Origin: Kiritimatiellia bacterium
GTDB taxonomy: Bacteria > Verrucomicrobiota > Kiritimatiellia > JAFGHX01
Direction of reading: 5' to 3'
Assembly: GCA_016929905.1 (NCBI GenBank)
Contig: JAFGHX010000131.1
Coordinates: forward strand, 1-62,252
Length of the DNA: 62,252 nt
The position numbers and the translations under genes were made by a program. Positions within the stretch are counted from its first letter, which is position 1; each line of letters begins with the position of its first letter. Shown here one piece after another: positions 50,146-58,927 of this stretch. The notes below the pieces were generated by a model. It had not been told where the DNA came from and ran no database searches. It saw nothing but the letters and a program-made list of their open reading frames with translations.

Positions 50146-51246
50146 ATGGCGGTAATCGATTTCGGCGGGGTCAAGGAAGAAGTCATCATGCGCAAAGAGT
50201 TTCCGCTCGCGAAGGCGCGCAAGATGCTGAAGAACGAAACCATAGCGGTCATCGGCTACGGCGTGCAGGGACCCGCGCAGTCCCTCAACATGCGGGACAA
50301 CGGGTTCAACGTGATCGTCGGGCAGTCCCGGAAGTTCAAGCGGGATTGGGACCGCGCGCTGGCCGACGGCTGGAAACCGGGCAAGACCCTCTTTGAACTC
50401 GATGAGGCGGCGAAGCGGGGAACCATCGTACAGATGCTGGTCTCCGATGCCGCGCAACGCGCCGTCTGGCCCGCCATAAAGAAATGTCTGAACCCCGGCG
50501 ACGCGCTGTATTTCTCGCACGGGTTCTCCATCGTATACAAGGACCAGACGAAAGTCATTCCGCCTCCTGATGTGGACGTTATCCTCGTCGCACCCAAGGG
50601 GTCCGGCACATCCGTGCGCCGCAACTTCCTGTCGGGCGCCGGGATCAATTCGAGCTTTGCCGTTGCCCAGGATGCGACCGGCCGCGCGCGCGAGCGGTGC
50701 ATCGCCGTCGGCATCGGCATCGGGTCCGGCTACCTCTTCCCCACGACCTTCGAGGGGGAAGTGTACAGCGATCTGACCGGCGAGCGCGGCGTGCTGATGG
50801 GCGCGCTGGCCGGGATCATGGAGGCCCAGTACGACGTGCTGCGCGCCAACGGACATAGCCCGAGCGAGGCCTTCAACGAGACCGTCGAGGAACTGACCCA
50901 GAGCCTCATTCGGCTTGTCGATGAGAACGGGATGGACTGGATGTACGCCAACTGTTCCGCTACCGCACAGCGTGGCGCTCTGGACTGGAAGCCCAGGTTC
51001 AAGAAGGCCGTTCTGCCCGTGTTCCAGGAGTTGTACAAGCGAGTCAAGACGGGCGTGGAGACCCAACGCGTGCTCAAGGTGTGCGGGCAGCCGGACTATC
51101 AGGTGCGACTGACCCGGGAACTCGCCGTCATGGGCAACTCCGAGATGTGGCAGGCCGGTGCCGCCAGCCGCGCGCTGCGGCCCAGGGAAGCGGCCAGGAA
51201 GATTACGAGCAGCACCAAAGGCGTCGGCGGCAGACGCACCAACTGA
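50146..51246 (+). CDS. ilvC: Ketol-acid reductoisomerase, fungal-like class
   Basis: Start at 50146 follows GGGAGGAAAGAGA; the open frame upstream is not homologous. The 366-residue enzyme rearranges and reduces acetolactate or acetohydroxybutyrate with NAD(P)H in branched-chain amino-acid synthesis. It has IAVIGYGVQGPAQ (cofactor site), ILVAPKGSGTSVRRNF and the Mg ligands in SDLTGERGVLMG and NETVEELTQS. The stretches AAIEDGW-like ALADGWKPGKTLFEL, LYFSHGFSIVYKD and FNETVEELTQSL resemble yeast Ilv5 more than the short bacterial form. Arg/Ser after GVQG... (VGQSRKFKRD) could favour NADPH. No ilvB, ilvN or leu genes are adjacent. Confidence 0.95.
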   Translation: MAVIDFGGVKEEVIMRKEFPLAKARKMLKNETIAVIGYGVQGPAQSLNMRDNGFNVIVGQSRKFKRDWDRALADGWKPGKTLFELDEAAKRGTIVQMLVSDAAQRAVWPAIKKCLNPGDALYFSHGFSIVYKDQTKVIPPPDVDVILVAPKGSGTSVRRNFLSGAGINSSFAVAQDATGRARERCIAVGIGIGSGYLFPTTFEGEVYSDLTGERGVLMGALAGIMEAQYDVLRANGHSPSEAFNETVEELTQSLIRLVDENGMDWMYANCSATAQRGALDWKPRFKKAVLPVFQELYKRVKTGVETQRVLKVCGQPDYQVRLTRELAVMGNSEMWQAGAASRALRPREAARKITSSTKGVGGRRTN

Positions 51247-51413
51247 GAGCCCGGGCCGCCGCGAGCGGATGCGCCCGGCACTGATCCCGGGTTGGCGCGC
51301 TCCGCGGTGGGGCGCTGGCCCTCAGCGCCTCAGTGGCGGCGCCGGCCTCAGGCGACAGAGAAACCGAATGATGCGCAGCCTGCGATCCAGGCGAATGGAG
51401 GAGATGAGCCGTG

Positions 51414-51560
51414 CGAAAACCGTGTTTTCGGCTGGAAAACCTCGACTTTTTTTGAAGTTGAGAACCTGCAGAAAAGCGGAAAAATCCAAAATTAGTTGTT
51501 GACAACTGTGTCACAGGGTGGCAGCATGTGGGGCGAGGTGTTGCTGTGGACCACTCTGGG
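51414..51560 (+). promoter_or_regulatory. mraZ control region: dyad, T-tract, promoter-like hexamer and TGG boxes
   Basis: CGAAAAC-CGT-GTTTTCG (51414-51430) is a perfect dyad merging with a GGAAAAC/T7 tract (to 51453). TTGACA at 51499 is a consensus -35, with CAGCAT 17 bases on (weak). TGG occurs at 51519, 51529, 51547 and 51557, with TGT at 51539, a roughly 10-bp periodicity like the TGGG boxes bound by MraZ in E. coli. The boxes overlap the assigned GTG start. Nothing else is seen in 51247-51527. Confidence 0.4.
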
Positions 51561-52031
51561 CACAAACTATTAACAACTGAAATCCAGCGTGCGATCTTTC
51601 TCAATACCTTTCTTCACTCGCTGGATCCCAAGAAGCGCCTCACGATTCCGCGGCAGTGGCGTGAGCAGATTGAGCCTGCCAAGAGTGTCTACGTCGTGCC
51701 CTCGGTGAAGGGCACATACCTCAACGTTTTTCCCGAAGCGGTCATGCATCAGATTCTCGAGAGGATCGGGAATCTGTCCATTGCCGATGAGGACGGCCGC
51801 ACGTTTGTGCGCAGCATCGGTTCTCAATCGGATCTGTGTCCTTGGGACTCACAGGGCCGCATTCGCATCAGCGACGAGTTGCTGGCGTACGCGCAACTCG
51901 AGAACCAGGTGGCGTTTGTGGGCGTGATTCAGTCTTTTGAAATCTGGAACCCGGACCTCTGGGCGCAAGAGCGGGCGAAGGCGAAGGAGCCGTCCAAATT
52001 CGGGGATGCCGCCCGGCGGATCGGCATTTGA
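51528..52031 (+). CDS. mraZ: MraZ transcriptional regulator
   Basis: The 167-residue protein has the two SpoVT/AbrB-like halves of MraZ: NTFLHSLDPKKRLTIPRQWREQI (about 26-48) and DSQGRIRISDELLAYAQLENQVAFVGVIQSFEIWNPDLW (about 107-145). It is the first gene of the division/cell-wall cluster and binds direct repeats in its own promoter in other bacteria. Family members start near residue 22 here, so the GTG at 51528 may be too early; GTG at 51546 is an alternative. The C-terminus carries an extra basic tail. Confidence 0.9.
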   Translation: MGRGVAVDHSGHKLLTTEIQRAIFLNTFLHSLDPKKRLTIPRQWREQIEPAKSVYVVPSVKGTYLNVFPEAVMHQILERIGNLSIADEDGRTFVRSIGSQSDLCPWDSQGRIRISDELLAYAQLENQVAFVGVIQSFEIWNPDLWAQERAKAKEPSKFGDAARRIGI

Positions 52032-52074
52032 CCGGCGGCATGCAGGAGGCAGTAACGAGACGGGGGGTGGATGC

Positions 52075-52299
52075 ATGAGGATGCCGAACGTGGCCCGGTT
52101 CCTGCACTTGAATCGCGCGATCAACCGCGGCGACCGGAAGGTGCGCTGGTTCAAGTTGCCGGAGCGAGAGCTCTACCGCGGTGACGACCGGTACATGGCG
52201 GTGGACAGGGACATGCAGATCGTCCCTCAGGGCGGAGGCAGCAGTCTGTCGCGGACCAGGCTGAAAGACGCATGGCGGACACCCGGCATCGGCCTGTGA
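52075..52299 (+). CDS. Small basic protein between mraZ and rsmH (74 aa)
   Basis: Start at 52075 lies after GGGGGGTGG. The protein reads MRMPNVARFLHLNRAINRGDRKVRWFKLPERELYRGDD... and is basic and aromatic without a known domain. It overlaps rsmH by 28 bases, suggesting coupling. It could be a cluster-specific small protein or, less likely, a chance ORF. Length and composition look genuine. Confidence 0.5.
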   Translation: MRMPNVARFLHLNRAINRGDRKVRWFKLPERELYRGDDRYMAVDRDMQIVPQGGGSSLSRTRLKDAWRTPGIGL

Positions 52300-53201
52300 T
52301 GGTGGCGGAGGTTCTCGCCGCGCTGGACGTTCGAGCGGGCGGGACTTACGTGGACGCCACTGTCGGCAGCGGCGGTCATGCCCGCGCGATTCTGGAAAGG
52401 GCGGGGGACGGCGCGAGACTGCTTGGGATAGACAGAGACCCGGACGCGTTGGGGCGCGCGCGGAGAAATCTGGCGAGATGGAACAGGCAATGCACACTCG
52501 TTCACGGCAACTTCGCTGCGATGGCCGACATCGCGGCGGGTGCCGGCCTGGGGCCGGTCGACGGGGTGCTGTTGGATTTGGGCGTGTCTTCGGACCAGTT
52601 GGAGTCGGCGGACCGGGGGTTCAGCTTCCGGCTCGACGGCCCGTTGGACATGCGCATGGACTACACGCGCGGACCGACGGCGGCGGAGTTGATCGCTTCG
52701 CTGCGGGAGGACGCGCTCGGAGACCTGTTGAGGCAATTGGGGGAGGAACCTGCGGCACGGCGTATCGCCCGTGCGATTGTGAGGGAAAGAGAGAACGTCC
52801 CGATCACAACATCGAGGCAGCTCACAGACATCGTGTTGGAAGTCAAAGGGCACCGTGGCCGGTTAAACCCGGCGACGTTGACTTTTCAAGCACTTAGGAT
52901 GGCTGTCAACGAGGAACTCGAGTCGCTCCGCGAGGGGTTGAAGGCGGGTTTGGAGCTGCTTCGGCGGGGAGGCCGTGCCGCAATCCTCTCATTTCAGAGC
53001 CTGGAAGACAGGGAGGTAAAGCACTTCTTACGGCGTCACGTCGGCAGATGGGAATCACTGGCCGGGGGCGGGCGGGAGTGGGTTGGGGAGGAACCGCGGG
53101 TTCGGCTGGTGAACAAGAAGCCTGTGATGCCGTCGGAATCGGAAATCAAGGGAAATCCGCGGGGACGATCGGCCAGACTGCGTGCGGCGGAGCGGATATA
53201 G
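52272..53201 (+). CDS. rsmH: 16S rRNA (cytosine(1402)-N4)-methyltransferase
   Basis: The 309-residue SAM enzyme has HRPVMVAEVLAALDVRAGGTYVDATVGSGGHA (SAM loop), LLGIDRDPDAL, VDGVLLDLGVSSDQLESADRGFSFRLDGPLDMRMD and HRGRLNPATLTFQALRMAVNEEL. It N4-methylates C1402 of 16S rRNA. Second conserved gene of the division cluster, directly after the small basic ORF. Confidence 0.97.
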   Translation: MADTRHRPVMVAEVLAALDVRAGGTYVDATVGSGGHARAILERAGDGARLLGIDRDPDALGRARRNLARWNRQCTLVHGNFAAMADIAAGAGLGPVDGVLLDLGVSSDQLESADRGFSFRLDGPLDMRMDYTRGPTAAELIASLREDALGDLLRQLGEEPAARRIARAIVRERENVPITTSRQLTDIVLEVKGHRGRLNPATLTFQALRMAVNEELESLREGLKAGLELLRRGGRAAILSFQSLEDREVKHFLRRHVGRWESLAGGGREWVGEEPRVRLVNKKPVMPSESEIKGNPRGRSARLRAAERI

Positions 53202-53297
53202 ACCGTGGTCGCCGGCGCCTGGCAGGTGGGACGGGCAGACGAGCCGTGACGTGTAGGCCGGGCACGATGCGCTAAGCGAATGCCAAAGAGGTGGATG

Positions 53298-53609
53298 ATG
53301 GCTCGAAGAAACAGGAAGAAATCGACCGGAGGGTACATCTTTCCGGTCCCATTCGCTGCACTTCTGGTTCTGGCATCCATACTCGCGCTCTGTTACCTCT
53401 GGCTGGACGGCCGCTGCGAAGCGCTGGCCAAGGAACTGAAGGCGCTGGAGGCCGAGAAGGAAACCTTGCGGCAGCGATGTGCGACGGAAGAGGGAAGATG
53501 GGCGAAGATGAAGACGCCGCCCAGCATTGAGGAAGCGCTGTTGCGGCACAACATGAAGATGTTTCGGCCCGATGAGAAGCACACGGTACGCGTTTATGAG
53601 GTCAACTGA
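53298..53609 (+). CDS. ftsL: FtsL-like membrane/coiled-coil protein
   Basis: Start at 53298 is preferred because AGAGGTGG lies just before it; 53280 is an alternative. The 103-residue chain is basic N-terminus, one membrane helix (about 14-36, ending LWLDG) and an amphipathic helix (EALAKELKALEAEKETLRQRC). Position between rsmH and ftsI is that of ftsL, and topology fits the FtsL/DivIC class, which pairs with FtsB/FtsQ in the divisome. Sequence identity in this family is low, so the name rests on position and topology. Confidence 0.7.
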   Translation: MARRNRKKSTGGYIFPVPFAALLVLASILALCYLWLDGRCEALAKELKALEAEKETLRQRCATEEGRWAKMKTPPSIEEALLRHNMKMFRPDEKHTVRVYEVN

Positions 53610-53695
53610 CCGGTTCGATCGAAAGAGCGTGACAGGTTGTGGGGGACGGATTTTTGGGAATGCCGGAAACGAGCCGATAAGAGGAGGCACGACCA

Positions 53696-53899
53696 ATGGC
53701 CATGGGAAAACACATTGTGAAGTGCTGCATTTGCCATCGCATTCGAACCGATCGGGGTTGGGAGCCGGAACACAGTCGGGACGCATTTTCGAGGGATGAG
53801 ATCTCCTATTCGCACGGGTATTGCCCGACTTGCTACGAGGAAGCCTTGATGCAGATCAAGGCGCGTGTGGCGCAGACCGCTCTGCGAACGGCCAGTTAG
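53696..53899 (+). CDS. Small CxxC zinc-binding protein (67 aa)
   Basis: Four cysteines occur as CCICHRIR near the N-terminus and CPTC at about residue 43-46, separated by about 30 residues that include His, with HGYCPTCYEEALMQIKARV after. It is probably a zinc finger. GAGGAGG precedes the start. It sits inside the division cluster between ftsL and ftsI, followed by repeat E2. Similar small proteins accompany regulators in deltaproteobacteria and PVC genomes, but the function is unknown. Confidence 0.65.
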   Translation: MAMGKHIVKCCICHRIRTDRGWEPEHSRDAFSRDEISYSHGYCPTCYEEALMQIKARVAQTALRTAS

Positions 53900-53910
53900 T
53901 GGCTTAATTG

Positions 53911-54066
53911 TCGAGAACGGCAACGAAAAACGAGAAAGTCTTGGGTGCGGAGAGGTCAGAGGGCAGAAGTCAGAGGTCAGGCAGAACGCCATGCTTGCTG
54001 GAAAGCCGCTGACCTCTGGTCTCCGACCTCTGACCTCTGGGTTGCGGGCGAAGCCCGCAAGCCTAT
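53911..54066. repeat. Heptamer element E2 (about 156 bp)
   Basis: Second copy of the element at 49751. It starts 11 bases after the CxxC gene stop and ends about 70 bases before ftsI. Left heptamers AGGTCAG, AGGGCAG, AAGTCAG and AGGTCAG pair with right GACCTCT-type units; a perfect 8-bp hairpin (TTGCGGGC-GAA-GCCCGCAA) closes the element. No ribosome site for ftsI is visible between the element and its start. Confidence 0.88.
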
Positions 54067-54136
54067 TTGCGAGACACGACACGAGCGCCGTCGCGGGCTT
54101 GGGGTGTGGCCGCTCCCGCACGCGGGTTTTGCGCCA

Positions 54137-55843
54137 ATGACGGACCAGAACAATGCCAGCCGTCTGTACGCCGTGGTCGGCATCCTGTGCGCGGCCATGC
54201 TCGGGCTGGGTTCCCGTTTGGCGTTCCTGCATCTGGGGCCTCACGAAGCGTTGCGCGAGTCGATCCGCAATTCGCGCACCAAGCGGACCGAGATTCTGTA
54301 CCGCCGGGGACGCATCCTGGACCGCAGGGGCAACCTCCTCGGCCTGGACATTGCCGGCAAGCATATCTGCGCCGATCCTGCCTACGTGGTGGCGAACAGC
54401 GACCCGCGGGTCGTGGCCGCGGGTGTGGCGAAGGGGCTGCATCTGGACTCACAATGGGCTCTGCAGCGCGTGAGCCGCCCCAACAGCCGGTTCGCCTATC
54501 TGCGCCGCTTCGTGCCGGACGAGGCGGCGAAGGCGGTGCGGGAGATGGAGTTGCCGGGCGTATTCTTCCGCGATACGTTCGTGCGGCAGTACCCCAAGGG
54601 ACCGTTCTTGTGCCACGTGCTCGGGTTCTGCAACTACGAGGGGGTGGGCAGCGGCGGGATCGAGCAGCGCATGGACCGCTATCTCAGAGGCAGTCCCGGT
54701 CTGCGCGTCGCCGAGAAGGACGGGCGGCAGAGAGAACTGCCGGGCCGCCGGATAGAGGACAAGGCATCGCGTGACGGGGCGGACGTGTGCCTGAATGTGG
54801 ACGAGGCGGTGCAGTACGTGGTCGAGCGCGCTCTGGACGAAGCCGTGGCCGCACACAAGGCCAAGGCCGCATGGGCGATTGTGCAGGACGTGTTGACCGG
54901 CGAAATCCTGGCCATGTGCAGTCGGCCGGCCTACGATCCGAACACGTTCCGTCAGGCGCAAGAGGCGGAGTTGTGCAACAGGGCGGTGTCCTACACGTAC
55001 GATCCGGGCTCGACCCTGAAGGTCGTGACGATTGCCTCGGCCCTGGACAAGGGCAGCGTTCAGCCGACGAGCGTTTTCGACTGCGAAAACGGGGCGTGGT
55101 TCTACGGCGGCTGGCCGCTGCGCGATCATCACCCGTACGGGACGCTCACCGTCGCGGACGGACTGAAGAAGTCGAGCAACATCCTGACCGCCAAGGTCGC
55201 ATTGACGCTGGGTGACGCCTGCTTCGAGCGGTACCTGCGCGCGTTCGGGTTCGGCTCCTGCCTCGGCATCGACCTGCCCGGCGAAGAGACGGGCATCCTT
55301 CGGCCGAGCAAGAGCTGGTCGAAGGTGGCGCCCACCCGGCTGGCGATTGGCCAGGGCGTGACGGTCACCGCGCTGCAGATGCTCGGGGCGGTGTGTGCCA
55401 TTGGCAACGAGGGGTTCCTCATGCGGCCCTACATCACCAGGCGGGTAACCGATTCCCGGGGCGGGACCCTTCTGCAGCCGGAGCCGCTGGTGTTGGGGCG
55501 CCCGATCAAGCGGGAGACGGCCGCGCTGATGACCAAGCTGCTCGCTCGCGTCACGGAGGAAGGGGGGACGGGAACCAAGGCCTGCGTACCGGGCTACAGG
55601 GTGGCGGGCAAGACGGGGACCGCGCAGAAAGTCATCAACGGGCAGTATTCCTCCTCGGCCTTCGTCGCTTCGTTCGTCGGGTTCCTGCCGGCCGATGAGC
55701 CTCAGATCGGCGTCATCGTGGTCGTGGATGAGCCGCGCCCCCTGCATACCGGCGGCGCCGTCGCCGCGCCGGTCTTCCGGGGGATCGCGGAACAGGCTGT
55801 CCGGTACCTGGATATTGCGCCGGCACGATATGCCGCAAAGTGA
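54137..55843 (+). CDS. ftsI: Peptidoglycan D,D-transpeptidase FtsI/penicillin-binding protein
   Basis: The 568-residue class B PBP has an N-terminal membrane anchor (RLYAVVGILCAAMLGLGSRLAF), a PBP dimerisation region (about 50-200) and a transpeptidase domain with all three motifs: STLK with Ser292, SSN at 346-348, and KTGTAQ at 492-497. It cross-links septal peptidoglycan, working with the FtsL-like protein. Length is normal. No PASTA domains. The stop is three bases before the murE start. Confidence 0.95.
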   Translation: MTDQNNASRLYAVVGILCAAMLGLGSRLAFLHLGPHEALRESIRNSRTKRTEILYRRGRILDRRGNLLGLDIAGKHICADPAYVVANSDPRVVAAGVAKGLHLDSQWALQRVSRPNSRFAYLRRFVPDEAAKAVREMELPGVFFRDTFVRQYPKGPFLCHVLGFCNYEGVGSGGIEQRMDRYLRGSPGLRVAEKDGRQRELPGRRIEDKASRDGADVCLNVDEAVQYVVERALDEAVAAHKAKAAWAIVQDVLTGEILAMCSRPAYDPNTFRQAQEAELCNRAVSYTYDPGSTLKVVTIASALDKGSVQPTSVFDCENGAWFYGGWPLRDHHPYGTLTVADGLKKSSNILTAKVALTLGDACFERYLRAFGFGSCLGIDLPGEETGILRPSKSWSKVAPTRLAIGQGVTVTALQMLGAVCAIGNEGFLMRPYITRRVTDSRGGTLLQPEPLVLGRPIKRETAALMTKLLARVTEEGGTGTKACVPGYRVAGKTGTAQKVINGQYSSSAFVASFVGFLPADEPQIGVIVVVDEPRPLHTGGAVAAPVFRGIAEQAVRYLDIAPARYAAK

Positions 55844-55846
55844 TGG

Positions 55847-57325
55847 GTGTCTATGAAACTGGAACGGATAGTGCGCGGTGTCGAGACGCGCCAGGTGCAG
55901 GGGGCGCTCACCGGCGAGATCACGGGGGTCGCTTACGATTCGAGGCAGGTGCGGCCCGGTTTCCTTTTTGCCGCGTTGCGCGGCGAAAAGAACGATGGGC
56001 ACGCGTTCATCGAGGACGCGATAAAGCGCGGCGCAGCGGCCATCGTCGCTGAGCGCGTCGAGCCGGGCGGCGGCGGGGTGACCCGGATCGAGGTCGCCGA
56101 CGCCCGCCGCGCCCTCGCGCAGATTGCCTGCGCGTACAACGGGCACCCGTCGCATCACATGCGCGTGATGGGCGTGACCGGCACGAACGGGAAGACAACG
56201 GTTTCTTTCATGGTGCGCGATATACTCTCTTCCGCCAACCTGCAGCCGGGCTTGATCGGAACGGTCAACTATGAGATTGGCGCGCGCGCGATCCCCGCCG
56301 CACGCACGACCCCCGAAGCCCCGGACCTGCAGGGGATGCTGGCCCAGATGGTGCAGGTCGGCTGCAAGAGCGCCGTGATGGAAGTCTCCTCGCACGCCCT
56401 GCAGCAAGACCGGGTGTGGGGTACTCGGTTTGATGTGGCCGTCTTCACCAATCTGACGCGGGATCACCTCGACTACCACAAGACGATGGATGGCTATTTT
56501 GACGCGAAACGGCTGCTGTTCCGGCCGGATTACCTCGGCGGCGAGCGTCCCGCAGCCGTCGTCAACATGGACGACCCGTGGGGCGCCAGACTGCTGGCCG
56601 GCAACGAACTGGCCTTTCTGCCGCCGGACAGAATCTTGAGCTACGGGTCCGGACCGGAGGCAACCGTCCATGCGGAGAACATCGATGTGACGCCGCGGGG
56701 CAGCTCCTTCAAGGTGTGCAGCCCGTGGGGGGAGGGGCACGTGAAGCTCCGGTTGCTCGGCCGCTACAACATCGCGAACGCGTTGGGTGCCTTCGCGGCG
56801 GCGGGTGCGCTGGGCATCGAGCCCGCGCTGATCCGGCACGTGCTCTCCAGCATCGTGTTCGTGCGCGGGCGGCTCGAAGAAGTACCTACGCGTACCGGGT
56901 TCCAGGTTTTCATCGACTACGCGCACACCGACGACGCACTCGAGAACGTTTTGACCACGCTGCGCGAAATCGCACGGCGCCACCTGATCGTCGTCTTCGG
57001 CTGCGGCGGGAACCGCGACCGCAGCAAGCGCCCGGCGATGGGAGCTGTGGCGGACCGGTTGGCGGACCATACGATCCTGACTTCCGACAATCCGCGCGGC
57101 GAAGAGCCCGGGTTGATCATCGACGAGATCCGAAGCGGATTCGAGAGCGGGCATGATGTGGAGGTCGTCGAAGACCGGCGCGCGGCCATTGAACGCGCGC
57201 TCGGAACGGCCGGTAAGGGCGACATCGTGCTGATAGCCGGTAAGGGCCACGAGAACTACCAGGAATTCGCCAACAAGGTTATTCCGTTCGACGACCGGCA
57301 AGTCGTCCGCGAACTCCTGCGGTGA
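55847..57325 (+). CDS. murE: UDP-MurNAc-L-Ala-D-Glu:meso-diaminopimelate ligase
   Basis: The start is GTG at 55847 (ATG at 55853 is possible). The 492-residue Mur ligase has TGTNGKTT (ATP site), VNYEIGARAIPAARTTPEAPDLQ, SSHALQQDRVWG, the carbamylated-Lys region, FGCGGNRDRSKRP and the DNPR motif (TSDNPRGEEP), which specifies meso-diaminopimelate rather than lysine. This supports a Gram-negative-type peptidoglycan. Third enzyme of cytoplasmic stem-peptide assembly. Confidence 0.97.
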   Translation: MSMKLERIVRGVETRQVQGALTGEITGVAYDSRQVRPGFLFAALRGEKNDGHAFIEDAIKRGAAAIVAERVEPGGGGVTRIEVADARRALAQIACAYNGHPSHHMRVMGVTGTNGKTTVSFMVRDILSSANLQPGLIGTVNYEIGARAIPAARTTPEAPDLQGMLAQMVQVGCKSAVMEVSSHALQQDRVWGTRFDVAVFTNLTRDHLDYHKTMDGYFDAKRLLFRPDYLGGERPAAVVNMDDPWGARLLAGNELAFLPPDRILSYGSGPEATVHAENIDVTPRGSSFKVCSPWGEGHVKLRLLGRYNIANALGAFAAAGALGIEPALIRHVLSSIVFVRGRLEEVPTRTGFQVFIDYAHTDDALENVLTTLREIARRHLIVVFGCGGNRDRSKRPAMGAVADRLADHTILTSDNPRGEEPGLIIDEIRSGFESGHDVEVVEDRRAAIERALGTAGKGDIVLIAGKGHENYQEFANKVIPFDDRQVVRELLR

Positions 57326-57512
57326 GGACGGCACGAACAGCCCGCACGTGTGAACGCGCGCCGTCCCGTCTGCCTGTTTTCACCGGAGGGCCTTCCTGCC
57401 CGGTTTCCAGCCTGCCCCACGTCCATTCTTGCACTCGGCCATGCTTCCTTTCTTCCCTTTTTCGGCCAGCCGAGGCAGAATGGCGGGCAGGCGTTGTTAC
57501 GGGAATGTCTTC

Positions 57513-58898
57513 ATGAGCGGCTATGATCCGGGACTGTTTGCGCAATGGGCGGGCGGCACATGGTGTCCTGCGCCGCCGGCGCGGCTGGCAGGCGTGTCGA
57601 CCGACACCCGCACGCTGAGGCCCGGTGAGCTGTTCGTGGCGTTGAGCGGCCCGAATTTCGACGGGCACGAGTTTGTCGAGGCCGCATTCGACCGGCAGGC
57701 AGCGGGCGCGATGGTGCGCGAGGGCCGCCTGCGGCCGTTCGGCGTCGAGCGACCGCTGCTCGTCGTGGCCGACCCGCTCGAAGCGCTGCGCGGCTGCGCC
57801 GAGGGGTACCGCCTGCAGGTGGACCCGGACCTGATCGGCATCACCGGCAGCGTCGGGAAGACGGCGGTGAAGGAAATGGTCGCCGGCGTACTGAGCATGC
57901 GGCTGCGGACCGCCCGAAGCCGGGGCAACTGGAACAACCATATCGGCGTGCCGCTGAGCCTGCTGGCGATGCCGGGCGATACGCAGGTCGGGGTGTTTGA
58001 ACTGGCGACAAACCATCCGGGCGAGATTCGGGCCTTGACGGAACTGCTGCGGCCGGACTGCGGCATTGTCACCAACGTCGGCCCCGCGCACCTGGAGTTC
58101 TTTGGCTCATTGGAACGTATTGCGCAGGAGAAGGCGGACTTGCTGCGAGGATTGCCGCCCGATGGCCTGGCCGTGCTGGCAAGCGATTTGCCCTGCTTCG
58201 ACGTGCTTGCCGCCGCGGTGCCGTGTCGCCTGGTCACCGTTGGCGAGCGTGTCGAAGCCGACTATGCGTGCGAGGTGAACGCCGAGCCGGACCGGCGGAT
58301 GCGCGTCCGTGAGCGTGCGACCGGCTGCGCGGCGGACATTCGTCTCGGCGTGCCCGGCCGGCACAACATGCGCAATGCCCTTTTCGCCGTTGCCCTGGCC
58401 AGGGTGCGGGATATCGCCTGGGACGACATACAGGCCGCACTCGAACGCTATCTGCCCCTGGCCATGCGGTGGGAGCGCCATTTTCTGGCGGGCATCGAAA
58501 TCGTCAACGATGCCTACAATGCCAACCCGATGAGCATGCAGGCGGCGCTGGATACATTTGGCGAGATCCCGGCGCCCGGGCGAAAATGGTTGGTATTGGG
58601 CGGGATGCTGGAACTGGGGCCGAGCGAGGAGGCGCAGCACCGGTCGCTCGGCCGGGCTGTGGCGGAGGGAAGGTGCCACCGTCTCGTTACGGTCGGCGCC
58701 CGCGGCAAGTGGATCGCCGACGGCGCGTGCCGGGCGCACATGGCCCCGGACGCCGTCACGCATTGTGCCGGCAACGCGGAGGCCGTCTCGCTCCTTCGGC
58801 ACGAAGCCGCGCCGGGTGACGCGATTCTCCTGAAGGCCTCCCGCGGTATGCGGTTTGAGCAGATCCTGGCGGGACTGAAGCAGGCCTTTGAGGGCTGA
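57513..58898 (+). CDS. murF: UDP-MurNAc-tripeptide-D-Ala-D-Ala ligase
   Basis: The 461-residue Mur ligase has STDTRTLRPGELFVAL, GITGSVGKTAVKEMV (P-loop with Val for Asn), RGNWNNHIGVPLSLL, NPGEIR-like NHPGEIRALTELLRP, NDAYNANPMSMQAALD and KASRGMRFEQI. It adds D-Ala-D-Ala to the tripeptide. The start at 57513 follows GGGAATG weakly. The 187-base gap after murE contains no gene. mraY, normally next, is absent; the cluster stops here. Confidence 0.97.
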   Translation: MSGYDPGLFAQWAGGTWCPAPPARLAGVSTDTRTLRPGELFVALSGPNFDGHEFVEAAFDRQAAGAMVREGRLRPFGVERPLLVVADPLEALRGCAEGYRLQVDPDLIGITGSVGKTAVKEMVAGVLSMRLRTARSRGNWNNHIGVPLSLLAMPGDTQVGVFELATNHPGEIRALTELLRPDCGIVTNVGPAHLEFFGSLERIAQEKADLLRGLPPDGLAVLASDLPCFDVLAAAVPCRLVTVGERVEADYACEVNAEPDRRMRVRERATGCAADIRLGVPGRHNMRNALFAVALARVRDIAWDDIQAALERYLPLAMRWERHFLAGIEIVNDAYNANPMSMQAALDTFGEIPAPGRKWLVLGGMLELGPSEEAQHRSLGRAVAEGRCHRLVTVGARGKWIADGACRAHMAPDAVTHCAGNAEAVSLLRHEAAPGDAILLKASRGMRFEQILAGLKQAFEG

Positions 58899-58927
58899 GC
58901 CTCGCCGCCGGGACGCCTGGACAAACC

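Noticed and set aside
53911..54066. E1/E2 as insertion sequences
   Set aside because: About 160 bp, no transposase and no terminal target duplications visible; they are better described as non-autonomous repeat elements.
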